Source of the DNA: Trichobilharzia regenti
Lineage: Eukaryota > Platyhelminthes > Trematoda > Strigeidida > Schistosomatidae
NCBI GenBank assembly: GCA_944472135.2
Contig: OX235265.1
Span: 43,497,459 to 43,561,458 of the forward strand
Reading direction: 5' to 3'
Length of the DNA: 64,000 nucleotides
Numbering within the stretch: the stretch's first letter is position 1; each line of letters starts with the position of its first letter. The translations under genes were made by a program, and so were the position numbers. A model generated the notes under the pieces. It saw only the letters and a program-made list of their open reading frames with translations. It did no database searches and was not told where the DNA came from. Shown piece by piece: positions 1-11,657 of the stretch.

Positions 1-169
1 TGAATTATAATGTCTACCGATTTGTGGTTTCGGCTCGACCACCAAACGTTGTCATTAGTGGGAACTCTATCCTCACTGCTAACTGGATGAACCTCATTGG
101 TCACGGCTTGTCACTAAAACTTCAGTAAACCCATTCCTGTAGCAAATCACCAGAGAGCATCAGACTTAT

Positions 170-360
170 TTTGAAGAGTTGAATTGTAAGGATTTGATTT
201 GTTTCTCTAGTTTTACCTCGAACTGATATCGATTAGAGAACCACTGAAAATCAGGGACTACTGGGGATCGTCGGCAATACGCATCCACTGAGGTTCAAAA
301 CTAGGAACTTCCATATGCAAGTGAAGCTCGTATACCATTCAGAGCCTAGGACCTGATTCA
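170..360 (-). repeat. tRNA-derived SINE, type A, degenerate
   Basis: Read on the minus strand, this carries the type A SINE order: a tRNA-like head with a weak B-box-like stretch, then a body containing a diverged form of the 'GGACGAAACAGC'-like segment and a tail matching 'AACCACTGAAAATCAGGG' in reverse. Many related copies occur in the window, for example 2636-2860, 14397-14590 and 18650-18870. It lies upstream of the first visible exon. Assignment rests on similarity to the other copies. Confidence 0.6.
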
Positions 361-756
361 AAGGTCCATGGATCCTAGCTTCTACCAATTCGCGATTTTA
401 GCGCAATCACCAAATACATTTTTAAAGACTTACTCAAATAAAAGTTCAATAATTATGGGTTATGCTTGTTCCAGGACTCAGGGTGAAAAACAATGTCTTA
501 TAAATATCACACCAGATTTATTCTTCTTTGCATGCTTTCCAAGAAAAGTTATATCTTTAAGCGCCATTTCATACGCTCGTAACTGTTGGAAATATTCTGC
601 TTCAATAATGACTTTTTCGGTATTAACTTACTTTAAAATAACGTGTTGAATCCACTGTATCAACGAACAAAGCAGGATTTGTATAAAAATCCCACACAAG
701 TTAACTTATTTGTTATAAACTTTTATTACTGCTTTTATATATACCTTAGGCTACAG

Positions 757-889
757 TGTTTGGAAGCGTCGAAAAAATTTTTTCAGTTCAAAACTCATGC
801 TGACTGTAGCTGCCAAAGTGAAATAAATGAAGACAGGTATCGACGGTGTTTAGACTATAAACAGACAGTAATTGATAATGAGTGCGTTG
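757..889 (+). CDS. GFR-alpha-like receptor, exon a (end of GDNF/GAS1 domain 1)
   Basis: The acceptor is the CTACAG ending at 756; a second AG at 749 could add seven bases. The donor is GTTG|GTAAGT after 889, leaving phase 1. The product begins CLEASKKFFQF and includes the pair CSC in HADCSCQSEI, followed by RRCLDY and NECV. The C-x-C pair followed by a spaced Cys and an aromatic residue matches the end of GDNF/GAS1 domain 1 in GFR-alpha proteins (family form C-x-C, then Cys-Leu-x-x-Tyr). The earlier part of domain 1 and the signal peptide are not visible in the 756 bases before it, so the gene is 5' partial here. Confidence 0.75.
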
Positions 890-2635
890 GTAAGTCCTAC
901 CAGTTGTACTGTCATAAATTATTAATATGCGCGCCCATCGTTTTGAAAATATTTTCAATATCCAAGTGTTAAGCGTTTCTTTTAAATTGTATGAAAAGAG
1001 GAATTTGTTCAAAAGGAACGAAATTTTCGTCTACTTAAGGTAAATTAATGCCTCCAGCATAATAATGGTAGTTTAGTTTCTAGGACTATGAAGAATTCGT
1101 GTTTTAACGTTATACTAGTAAAGTTATTTGGGTGTAGAAAGTTGACAAATGCAACATGTCGTCTTTTCTTGATGAGAAAAGTAATATTATTATTGTAGTG
1201 ATGGATGTTTCCAGCAGATTCTCCACAGTTAACCAGCTTGAGAAGATCTTAAAACAGATTGTGGTAGAATGTCACTTAACGAAAGGAGATCAGATTACAA
1301 GTGAATCTAGTCTTTTATGAGGATGGAAAACGGAACCGCAGCTGACAGTTTACATGAATTCCTCAAAAGACATGCCGTCATTTATGCAGGTTTCATTTTA
1401 GGTACATGGCGAATGAAGTTATGTTTTCCTACGTCTAAAACTTCTCGGTCAATACGAAAACGTACTCCATACAGGCGCCTCATTTCAAAGATTAACACCG
1501 AACTTGAACCCTTTAAACCCAGTCTACGCGATCATATTTATCATTATAAAAATAACAAGCGTAATTATCTAATAGTCTTTGTAAGAAGCCCAGAGGAGCA
1601 TAAAATCAATTAGGTGATAACCAAATATTGTGGTAATGAACGTCACAACTTTGAAGTGCAGAATTCTAGACAAGTTCCGATAATAAATTTCACCCATATG
1701 CAAATCATTTCAACATTCCCTTGCTAAGTTAACTATTTAAAAACATTCAGAGAAATGCGTTACAGAGACATTCTTGAATTCGCAAATAAAGTTACCGTCC
1801 TCCAGGAGATAAGAAAAATATCTGTGGATACATTGTTACCAGTCACAAATGCACTCGTAATTTAAATGGTCAACGACATACGTGATCCGGCAAATGATTT
1901 GTCAAATACTGTCATCTTCGAAAGAATAACCTTGTTAGTTTATGATTAACTTGAAATTGGAATCGAACATTGAACACTGCAAGCTCATGTACAAAGTGGT
2001 AATAAGTTTAGTGAGGGACTCATTAGAACTAGAAAAGAAGTTCTTGAAATATCTCCACTTAATACTGACATAAAGTGACAGATGCATTGTTCTTGAAGAA
2101 ATTTTGGAAAAGCTCATTTTATTCAATGGCATCTAACCATAAGAATCAGTTGTGAGAAGGAATTTAAGGATAATATTTTTCCAAAAAAATAATAAATGTA
2201 TAAATTGCATAATAGAAGTTCTGGATTGTGTAATGCACAAATACTCTAAGCTTTCTTGTCCTTTATTATGAAATTAATCATGTGGGGAGGCATATTTTAA
2301 CACAGTGTGGTATGTTCGTAAGGGCGCATATTATTATAAGACTGGGAAATAAATGCACGGGATCATGGACCAAGAAGTTATTAAGTGTGAATACAGTTTA
2401 AACGTTTTATAGCCAGCAAAGTGCTAATAAAACATTTAGAAAGCTGATTCAGACTAATTTTAGTAACTGCAAACTGTAACTTATTTCATTTCTGTAGCAC
2501 CGAGTTGTAATACTGTCTCTGAAAGATGCAACACGTACACTACCCATATTTTTCAATTGTTGTCGCTTGAACCGTCCCTTCGAGCTAGTTACGTTTATCA
2601 ACTGCATAAAGCAACTAGAGACCGTTCACGTTTTG
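890..2635 (+). other. Intron 1, first part; unidentified reading-frame pair at 1156-1613
   Basis: No exon of the receptor was found here. An ATG-led frame at 1156-1319 (starts MSSFLDEKSNIIIVVMDVSS) is followed, in an overlapping shifted frame, by 1317-1613 (starts MRMENGTAADSLHEFLKRH). The first segment has an alternating hydrophobic strand followed by Asp, like the first strand of a nucleotide-binding or vWA-type fold, and the two read like one protein-like stretch broken by a frameshift. I could not assign a family. It may be a decayed gene copy inserted in the intron, or chance. The rest is AT-rich and featureless. Confidence 0.3.
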
Positions 2636-3232
2636 GTTTATAAGGATTTGATTTGATTGGTTGCAAAATTTCATCATCGACCAACAAAGTTAGAGAACCA
2701 TTGGAAATCCTGGGAGTATTGAAATGTTGTTTCGTAGGACAAGCTTGGGACTGTTTACCAGTATGTATCTACCTTTGGGGTTCAAACCTAGGACGTTCCG
2801 GTTAAAAGGGAACTTATAGACTATTAGGCCACTGGAACCCGATCCAATGGCTCATCAGTTTCATTTTTTGCTAGCGACTGGAGTTATTCAGGTAGGCAGT
2901 TACCTGAGTTATAGTGAGAAGTGATGACTAGTAGATTACACGTCGGGTGAGAGGACCATTGCCTGTCAATGACACTGGCTAGTTGTCGCACTATGTTGTG
3001 AACTAGCAGGAGTCGGTATCGCCTCACTGGCCACTGGATCGGCTCTCAGGGGCTTATTGGTATACGACGTCTCCTTGTAACCGGAGGATATTGGGTTCGA
3101 GCCTCACAGGTGGGTGATTATTGATGAAGATTCCCAAACAAGTCTGAGGAAACAAACGTCTAGTCCCATCATGTTTCCGATGGCTCTCTAAACGATGTTA
3201 GTTGATGATAAAATTGTGTAACCAACTAGAGA
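2636..3232. repeat. Composite repeat: inverted type A SINE pair with 180 bp spacer
   Basis: A minus-strand type A SINE (about 2636-2860) is followed by a spacer of about 180 bp and then a plus-strand type A SINE (about 3040-3232). The second copy has the tRNA-like B box GGGTTCGAGCC and then the body with TTGATGAAGATTCCCAAAC. The same arrangement with a similar spacer (CAGGTAGG-AGTTACCTG, GTCGGGTGAGAGGAC) occurs at 49015-49560, so the whole unit behaves as one repeat. It lies in intron 1. Confidence 0.65.
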
Positions 3233-3554
3233 TTAGTTGTTTCCTATTGTCCATTGTCAATCTAACAAAGTGACAAAAGACACTAGTTACAGAATGGATC
3301 AAACTAGAGAAGCCTCGGTAAATTGCTCAGACCAGCCGGTAAGTAAAGCCACTACTACCACTCTGAGTTACTGTGAAACCCTCGTTGTACCAACTCTGAG
3401 GGGTAAATTTTTGACTACGTGCATATATTCTTATATGCAGCTGTCTTAAACCAGTTTACCTGACTCGCTTATCTTTATATCTTGACGAATAAACCATTTA
3501 TTTTTTCCCCGAAAAATAAATTAGAATTCACAAGTTACTGAATCCTACTCCTTA

Positions 3555-3660
3555 GGCCACCTAATGACCTGCTAGCTCTTGGATCGCAAAATCCTGGATT
3601 CGTTGTCCGGTATCGGCATAGATCATCACAAAGTCGGAGGAACCAGCTACCTCACAATGA
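3555..3660 (+). repeat. Type A SINE fragment, strongly decayed
   Basis: TTAGGCCACCTAATGACC and a later AAAATCCTGGATTCG stretch align with the A and B box regions of type A SINEs elsewhere in the window. The copy is short and diverged. Confidence 0.4.
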
Positions 3661-3849
3661 TGACAGTTAGCAATGAAGTTTGCCTAACCTTGTCTTACAC
3701 GTGGATAGACTTCAATTACTTACATTCTTAAGTGTACATTGAGCATTCTCTATACATTTTCGTTCCATTTTCGGCATTAAAATCCATTCACAAGAACATT
3801 TTAACCAGAATAAAATCCATTTTAAATAGTAATTACAAACATTTATTAG

Positions 3850-3985
3850 CATATTTAATTGGGTGATGGTTACTAGCACTGGATTCCAGGACAACAGGCA
3901 TTTCGTCCTATTTGGGACTTGTCAACTGGGTGTACCTGCATTTCCTGGATTCCACTGCTAATCACCATCCACCAATTAAATTCTT
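3850..3985 (-). ncRNA. Decayed SM-alpha-type hammerhead ribozyme domain
   Basis: On the minus strand it contains AGTCCCAAATAGGACGAAAT, which has stem II (GTCC/GGAC with loop CAAATA) and the GAAA core, followed by GTCCTGGAATCCAGTGCTA. The SM-alpha satellite hammerhead of S. mansoni carries the same stem II loop, and a cleavage-side segment of the form CTGGATTCCACTGCTA. The conserved CUGAUGA box reads TTGACAA here, so this copy should be inactive. A second inverted copy of the TGGATTCCACTGC segment at 3940-3970 flanks it. It lies in intron 1 of the receptor gene. Confidence 0.6.
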
Positions 3986-4533
3986 ATTAAATGCTCAGAC
4001 ATCGTCGAAGCATCTGCACAAGAAGCCGACATGTCAACCTGAGACCGAGCACTTCAGTCCAATCAATCAACGGGAAAATCTCAAATTCAGTAAAATTTAT
4101 TAGCATAGAATTCACAATCACTGTTAGTAAAGATATTCAACGAGACGACTGTACACATATTATCATAAGATTACATGTTGCACACATAATATCATATTAA
4201 CGCTTGTCTAGAGTAATCCCATGGACACAATCCATGAGAAAAATTCTCGCAACTTCTGATCTCATTGATTCCTTTTTATTACTAAATAATTATTACTTCA
4301 GTAATATGGACACATAGTTTTAGGTTCTAAGGCAGTTGTTAAGATATTCATTACATCTATCTATTTAGGCATAGTGTATTTCTTGTCCGTGGGAAGTAAT
4401 TACATAGTATATACTATAATTACTCAGTTCTTAACAATTTCGCTTACAACCTATGTTCATTGAAAACAAGCTTGAGTTTTTTCAACCAAACAACTAGTTT
4501 TCATTTCTTTTTCGTCCTTTTTATTTTTGAAAG

Positions 4534-4806
4534 AAATTTCATCAGGTGAGAACTTGAATCCAACAAATTTTAATGATTTAGAGTACTTGTCTACTGGTCA
4601 AAATCAAGAAAGAATTCCAACAAATCCACCTGTTTTACCGGTTCCTCAGTTTACTAACCCTATAAAAAGTGATATCAATTCAACGTATGTAGCGAATGAA
4701 AAGTTGAAAGCTGTTACCCCTTCGACAGAGTTGACAAATATTAACTTTCATAAGAAGGTACAAAGTTTGATTATTAGCCCGTCAACGATTGTTAATGAGA
4801 TGTGGA
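4534..4806 (+). CDS. GFR-alpha-like receptor, exon b (linker between domains 1 and 2)
   Basis: The acceptor is the TTTTTGAAAG ending at 4533; the donor is TGGA|GTAAGT after 4806. It enters in phase 1 (G from exon a plus AA gives Glu) and leaves in phase 1. It encodes about 91 residues without cysteine, rich in Asn, Thr, Pro and Ser (for example NPPVLPVPQFTNP) and with a possible N-glycosylation site NST. This is the place of the flexible linker between GDNF/GAS1 domains 1 and 2, but it is longer than I would expect in vertebrate GFR-alpha proteins. Its coding status rests on the open frame, good splice sites and exact phase fit on both sides. Confidence 0.75.
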
Positions 4807-5199
4807 GTAAGTAATACATATTGATTTTGCTGATAACTTTAGCTCCATATAACCTGTTGGACCTTTTTTATTTTTAATGCCGTTATAAGAAGGCTTATGT
4901 CTCCAGTCGATGAATTCCACTATGGAGAAGGAGTTTTTAAGTAGATCAAATGATTCAGTCTAGATTTACTATCAAAGGCGAACTGAATTACATTATTCTT
5001 TAACACATTTCATAACTTCCTATTCTCACTGTCGTTGTAAACAGTGACAGTGGAAAACTCATTTAGGCCTCTGATGTAGAGATAAGAGTAAAACGAGGCT
5101 GAAGTGAAGCTTTTGCTCATCGTGGTGGAATGAATCATGCAGGAGACTGTGTACAGCGATAGAGTGAGAGAGAATACGTTGAAGTGACAAGGAGGCTGT

Positions 5200-5870
5200 A
5201 GAAGATTTCCACTACTTGGATGATTTTTATTTGCTGCTGGACAAACACGAAGACCTGCAGGCGAAAATCAATGAGTCAGATTAAATAGCAGTAACACATG
5301 GAAGACAGGGGTGATGAAAATACCCAGTCAACAACAAAAAGCACTAATCATTGCTAACGGGATAAAGTTGACAAAAAGCACTCCTCTTACTTTTCTAGAC
5401 AGCATCTTTGTGACTGCAGCCGGCACGGATAAAGTTGTCAGAGCTGAGACTCGAAAGGCAAGACCTACTCGTGCGTCGCTAGTACATTCCTGATAAGTTG
5501 CAGACTTTCAGCAACAGCCGCCTTCACTCCATACTAAAGATCGAATGGCTAGCTAGAAAAGATGATCAACAAGGTACTCTGCCAACGAACCAAACAAATA
5601 GACTGTAGCCTTGCACGTAGGTGAAAGGAAGTGGAGGTGTTTCAGAAACACACCGATGACACCACTTAGTGATGTCACATACTAGTAAGTTTTTGGAATA
5701 GAATGCTAATAAGAAATGACAGGTTGAGCGTTCATCTGTGACAATGAGTTGATCGTTTGCGGAAGAGATCAGAGCTTATGAGTATTCGTAGAACCAGCGA
5801 ATGAGGAATGGAGAGAATGGAGTTAAATGACAGTAGGTGTCAAAGCACTCTGTTCCACCAGGAATCTAAG
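5200..5870 (+). pseudogene. RTE-clade retrotransposon fragment, 3' coding part
   Basis: Several frames carry pieces that read like the C-terminal region of the RTE reverse transcriptase polyprotein: an ATVD/GTDKVV segment, RIGKAR-like ETRKARPTRAS, and RMAS/KR before the end. The order agrees with the better copies at 21180-23070 and 60929-61830. Frames are broken throughout. It lies in intron 2. Confidence 0.5.
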
Positions 5871-6349
5871 AAGATAAGCATAACAATAGTATAAACTGTA
5901 ATACTGCCACAATTAGTATTTAATAAATTCATTAATTATAGCGACACCACTTAAAGCCGACTCACTGGATCACGTTAGACCTAAGTATTTTCAAGTCATT
6001 TCAGGCATTCAAGCGTTATGCCTAGATCAGGATTATATGAAAATGACAGAAATTACGGGATTAAAATTATAGTGAGCGATTACATCGACAAATAATTAAA
6101 CAATTCTTCATCTATTAGTATCGGTACAGTACAATCCTCCATGAAACTATACACATTAAAGCCAATGTTTGTTTATGTTATTTTCGGGTGAATGTTTTGT
6201 TTACTCACATTTGTCAAATATTTCTGACAACTGGTTTATTCGCACCCCGTTACACAAAAATATTGCTGCAGAGAAAAAAAGCATGAAACCTAATTTTGGA
6301 CAACAAGAATTCTATGTATTCACAATTATTAAGGGAATTCCCCAAAAAG

Positions 6350-6392
<43 letters not shown>

Positions 6393-7204
6393 TGTGCACT
6401 CAATCATAATTTATTATCCTCACTATGAGATAACTTGAAAGTTAAATAACAAATTATTAATAAAATTCAACCGAGTATATGCATAGATTTTATGTACAAA
6501 GGGATATGGTATTCACATATCAGGTTACGTATATATAAAAACAATCAAAGGCATTACGGCTTGATGTGAAGTTTTGGTTTGGAAACCTCTTACTTTTTTC
6601 AAGACAAGTTGATTGTCGGATAGCATTCCTCGTTGGTAAAGACGGTGGCTCAGAATGTGTGATAGGTAACCTAGCCAACATTACTTAGCATATTATACCA
6701 CAACACCAAGATATAACAAAAACGTATTTAATCGAAGACATTTCGCCTGTTTGTGTCCTCCTCTTTCAACGATTAAGGCTCAAAGCCAGAGAGAAGGAGA
6801 GAGTGAGCTTCTGAGCAGTAATCACGTCTTTCGACAGACAGCTGGATATCATATCTATTCTGAAGATGACGTATTTTGTCAAATATCACACAAACCCTTT
6901 GTATTCGTGCCGAGATTACATTGGCAACCAGCCCATGAGAGCTGACACAACTTCCAAAATAAGGGAAGTGAACAGTTCCACACAGACAAATGCATCATTC
7001 ATCAGAAGTAGTGTGTCACTTAAGGCGAGGAGCTATTCGTATTCCTTGCTTATGACTGTCCAAAACAGATAATCCATAAAGCTGTTAATGACTAATATGT
7101 AATTCTTTTCTAGATTATTATTGTAATATTTTAAGAATTAACCAGTAAGTAATTAATAATACGCTATATAGAAATCAGTGTTTTATTTTCAATTATTATT
7201 TATT
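5871..7204. other. Intron 2 middle, no gene seen; (TA)n at 6351-6389
   Basis: AT-rich sequence with a run of about 19 TA dinucleotides at 6351-6389. Open frames at 6169-6438 and 6751-7072 have no recognisable motif, and the first one runs through the microsatellite, so I treat both as chance. Confidence 0.6.
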
Positions 7205-7920
7205 ATTGTTCCATTGGGTTCTTAGTGGAACATAGGGCTTCAACTCCACGTTCTTACTCGCTTCTCTCTTCTGCTGAAATTTTCACCTGCATTCATGTTA
7301 TTCCATACTGTCCCAACTCCTCCTCACACGATCTCCTCCATGTCACCCTTGGACGTCCCACTCGCCGCCTCCCTTTCGGCTTCCACTCAAAAGCCTAGCG
7401 TGCGATGTCTCCCAGCGGCCTCCTCAGCCAGTGTCCGATCCATCTCCACATTCTCCTGCATATTTGTTGGTCGGCGACCAGTTCTTGTTTTGTTTCTTAC
7501 CAGCTATAGTTTCTTGTTGGTGACTTTTTCCGGCCCGGCCATCTGATCTTCAGTGTAGAGCCAGCGAAGAGAGTTGTTGGTTGATGAAGGTCTGCAACAG
7601 GCTGTTGGAAATATTCTTTGTGACCCACCTGCCAAGTTTCTGATCCGTCTCGTATAGAAGAACTGACTGACTTGATGATTGTATTGAATATCCGACCGAA
7701 TTTTGTTGTTGATGCTGAGTGACGAAGATTTCCAGATTGGATGCAGGTTGATGAATGTGTTTCTCGCCTTCCCGATTCTCGCTCGATTTGACATCCTCGT
7801 CCGTTCCGACTTCCTGTAGTTGAGGCAATGTTCAATGCTAGATAAGTGAATGAAGTAACCTCTTTCAAATCCCTCCCGTTGATGGTGACTGGCGCTGGAT
7901 GTTGCTGCTGTTGTTGTTAT
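7205..7920 (-). pseudogene. RTE-clade (SR2-like) retrotransposon fragment with 3' end
   Basis: Minus-strand frames at 7497-7868, 7504-7794 and 7550-7828 give the conserved RTE C-terminal stretch in pieces: EVTSFTYL, RIGKARNTFINL, a Ser-Ile-Asn-Asn-Lys segment, GSETW and WPGRKKS. A polyglutamine-coding repeat precedes it at about 7900. The 3' tail includes CCCTATGTTCCACTAAGAAC followed by an ATT-rich end at about 7190-7215. The copy is 5' truncated and has several frameshifts. It lies in intron 2 just before exon c. Confidence 0.75.
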
Positions 7921-8000
7921 TTCTAATTACTGCACATTTATTGCGTTTCAATGTAACACTTGGTTTAACACTCATTTAAATAACTTTTTTTCTTCAATAG

Positions 8001-8334
8001 ACAATAGCAGAAACTGTTATTCAGTACTTGATGAATGTCTTCATAATCCTATCTGTGTTCAACACTTCATTAATCTTCGATATGCATGTATAGAAATGAA
8101 TAAAGAGTTCAATGCTTGCAGAAATCCTACACAGTGTATAAATGCAATCAAAAGTTTTTATAGTGAATCTGATAATTTTGTAAATACAGCTATATCATGT
8201 ACCTGTGAAAAAACTGATTCAGACTGTCAAAAAATTCGGGAAATATTTGTCCCTTCTTGTATTCGTCAGTCGTCGGAATTTCGTATTGACTGCTATCAAG
8301 CTTGGATACAATGCCAGAATAATGCAGTTTGCAG
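8001..8334 (+). CDS. GFR-alpha-like receptor, exon c (GDNF/GAS1 domain 2 and start of domain 3)
   Basis: The acceptor is TTCTTCAATAG ending at 8000; the donor is GCAG|GTATGT after 8334. Exon b ends with A and this exon starts with AC, giving Asn, so the frame is intact. The product has 13 cysteines: ten form domain 2 (from NCYSVLDECLHNPIC through the pair SCTC to VPSC) and three begin domain 3 (DCYQAWIQCQNNAVC). The order matches family domain 2: Cys-x6-Cys at the start, a helix ending in a short loop to Cys, then C-x-C, then a 'VP-x-Cys' end. The exon ends in the codon after the third Cys of domain 3, which to my knowledge is also an intron position in vertebrate GFR-alpha genes. This is the strongest part of the identification. 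Confidence 0.9.
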
Positions 8335-9539
8335 GTATGTTTTGCATGTAAAAGACTTTAGAATGGATAGTAAATATTTTGCTTTATTCGATGAATTTTA
8401 ACGTCATAATTAATACATTTGAATGCCTTCTTTTTATAACTACGTTGAATGCACAGAGGGTGGCCTGCTTGATTCACTGGTCTACCTAAATTTCCATGCA
8501 GAATAATGGATTATGAATTCTCTAACTACCATTGTTTCAATCATTTAGTTATATCCCTGAGTCCCAAAATGTTCACACTCACATTCCTAGTTAGCATTCA
8601 AACGTCTCGAAGGCGAAGGGAAAACACCACTAAGGATTGTTCTTTGTTTCGGATCGGACAGCATTGCATCACAGAATAGATGAGAAAATAGTATGTAGTA
8701 AATACGCTGGAAATTCTATACATTTTGCAAGCAGTTTTGGGCTGCAAAAAGTTGTTACCTATGCTATTACGACTTTCCATCACGTGCTACTGTGAAAAAA
8801 TTGAATTCAAGCTTCGAAATGGTTGATTTAATGGAGTTTTCAAATATATTTGTGTGACGTGGATGGTCAATAGTTCTCCATTCTTCGGAAGGTGGCAACA
8901 TTTGTTTCAAATACTGACTGAGCAGCCTGAGGTTGTGGATTCCTCCTGAGTTATTTTTTCCTGACGCAAACCAGCAATGCCTAGCAACATAATGTCCTTC
9001 AGCCTTGCGAGGAGACTGATAAGAATAAGTTAAATAAGCATGTCATAAATGGAATTTTTATCAATGAAAGATGATAAGACACTTGCCATGAGAAATTCGT
9101 TTTTATAAAATTTTAATTTCTTCACTAGTAAACAAATATTGTCATTAGATGGAAACAGTTCTAATAATAATAAGATTGTACCATCATTTATTTCGTTGGC
9201 TTCTCATCAGCTGCTCGCAGCTTAAAGTAATTATTATTATTATTAACTTATTTGGAAATTTTACATGACGTCAATTGATGGGCGATTCCAAACTTAATAA
9301 ACAGTGCTCAGATAATTACACTTGCATATTTTATACTCAAAAAGTTAAAGTTTAAGCAAACATACAATGATGAAAGGGCTATATAATAACGACAAGTACT
9401 GAATAAAATGACGAGTGACTAAACAGCTGAGTAATACAGTGGTGAGCTCAACTCAAATCACAGACGCAAGAGATAGGCAGAGTTATACTACGTAGGAGGG
9501 GGAGAGGGTAAGACCAACGACTGCGTAGCGAAATGGAAA
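8335..9539. other. Intron 3, first part, no feature seen
   Basis: AT-rich sequence with an AAT/ATT run near 9165-9245. No exon-like frame or confident repeat was recognised. Confidence 0.5.
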
Positions 9540-9960
9540 AGAGATTAACTATATCCAGTTATCAGGTCAAGGAAAGACCTTATTTCTAAAAACATATGTT
9601 GGGTTTCAGGCGTTAGATAGAGATCACTACGGCAAACTTGAGAAGAATTGAAATATTTTGTCTATTGATACTATTAAGGGATTTAGTAATATCAGCTTCA
9701 TGATCCGTTTTGATGAGATTTCTGGCGACGGTACTTTTGAAAGCGTTTGTTCACTCGAAAAGTAGACTCTGTGATACATGTTTAGAAAACTGCGTATCCA
9801 ACGTAACTGTTACAGCAGATACAGGAAGATCTGTTTGCACAGTTAGAGCTAACATAAAACAAGCTTCCGTTAGATAATTGGGGACCAACGTAGCTGCAGG
9901 GTAGGCGGCACCTTGTTCTTGCTTTATTCAAAGCAAGAAAGATTAGAATTTTAGTATGCA
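9540..9960 (-). pseudogene. Penelope-like element fragment (endonuclease end)
   Basis: The stretch is similar along its length to 63600-63960, which on the minus strand encodes a GIY-YIG-end fragment of a Penelope-like element. Shared landmarks on the plus strand are GGGTTTCA(G/A)GCGTT, CGGCAAAC, the GTTCACTCGAAA/CTTCACTTGAGA segment and GGGGACCAAC(G/T)TAGCTGCAGG. All frames are broken here. It lies in intron 3. Confidence 0.55.
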
Positions 9961-10958
9961 GGGACGCCGTCTTATTTCACAGTCTCTTATCAGCTGCAGA
10001 TTGCATAAAGTTAAGATGGTAATCAAAGAATGAAATTAATGTTATAAATTATAAAATAAAGCACCTCACAGGTTCAAACATCACAAGTTTTAAGTCCACA
10101 TTATTGTCATTTAAGTGGACTTCAAAGTAGAAAAGGATAAGACAGAAAACAGACACTTTTAGCTAAGTTAACAGAGTAACGCAAAAGAATTGTAGTTTAT
10201 ATCAATGAAATCACCTCAGTGAGCTGAATTCACTGATATGAGTAGTCGTGCGATCAATGCAATCGAAATCAATATGCAGTTATCAAGGGAGTGAAAGAGT
10301 GATCACTCCTTTCCCTACCTCCATTTTATATTCATATCTTTAGTTGAAAATGTTTGATTGCAATCCTAATAAATTTATTGTCATTTATACATTTATTATT
10401 TGGAGTGATTTGTAGAACCCGTTAATATTAACTTAATGTTTGATAATTGAAAAAGGTAATAAATGCAATTATTCAGGGGTAGAAATATTTGCAAAAGGTA
10501 GACAAGTAGATTACACAATGACTTAGTTTGAAAAAATAAGACTAGAAAAGGTGTGTCCACACCGACTGCGTCACAAACAGTTGAAGACTAAGTAGGCAAT
10601 ATGATAAGATAGAAGAGTAATAACTTGTAGATTCAACCTTACCCATATGTCCAAAAGGAATCTGTCGTTATACTCTAATGCCCTGGTGACTTATTCCTTA
10701 AACAATTCTTTGTCTTCTAACTTCATTAAATTGTCTTTTTAATGCTCGCCTCCTTCGACTCGTTTCTTCTGTTTGACTTCCATAAGAGATTATTCTTCAT
10801 GGCCTTATGAGCTCTACTCACCATATTACATCATTACCTTATCTGACGTCTTGCACACCAAATTTTGATTGTCTCTTATCTAGCTATGTGATTGTTACTA
10901 GTTTTTGTTACCACCCTAGCAACAAACTTGTCTATTAATTTTCCCTAAACTTCTCTTT

Positions 10959-10991
<33 letters not shown>

Positions 10992-11657
10992 CTGACACTT
11001 CAGTTACTTTGTCGTCTTGATGTTTAACCTCACCATAACACTCTTATAATATTCTCACTGATGACAAAAATATGTTCAACTTTACACTGACTTTTACTTA
11101 TTAAAGACTGTAAGTTACATGAAACCGATAAGAACCAACGAAATAAAATCCACCCATGCTATTCTGGCTAAATGTTTTTTCTTTCTTTTTTTAAGTTTAA
11201 AAATGGGAATTCTTGTATGAAAAACTTGTAAAAGGCTTAGGTTGAGAGGTAAACTGCCAGTGTTTTACGTCTGTGTAATGCTAAGGAGAGTAGCTGTACG
11301 AATTTCTTCTGAACATACAGATTTAGGTTGATCTGGTGAATTTCAATAGCACAAAATAGTGGGGAGATTTCACATGAGGCCAGCAGCCTCAACTCATGGA
11401 AATACTATCACTGTTAGTGGAACTTCAGTGCTTGAAGCCGAAGTTTCCATTCAAGATGCAAAGCGTGAAAAAACACACGAAGAGATTGGCAGATATACCT
11501 CAAATATATTTGCTTTAGCACCATTGTGTCAATGGAATTCGTTCTCCTACATATTTTTAACTTATTATGTATCCACTTTATTAAATACTTATTCAAAAGA
11601 GTGTTTATTCTTATTAATAATATGTCAAAGAATAAATTTATACCTTATATATTACAG
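9961..11657. other. Intron 3, last part; (AT)n and a short Penelope-like fragment
   Basis: An (AT)n run is at 10963-10991. At 11280-11345 a short minus-strand piece matches the 3' coding end of the Penelope-like element at 29590-29660 (shared GTAGCTGTACGAATTTCTTC-type sequence). The remainder is AT-rich and without recognisable genes. Confidence 0.5.

Noticed and set aside
6169..6438. Protein with Tyr-Ile repeats
   Set aside because: The repeat is the (TA)n microsatellite read in frame; there is no other support.
7295..7546. Plus-strand gene in 7295-7546
   Set aside because: This is the antisense of the RTE fragment at 7205-7920.
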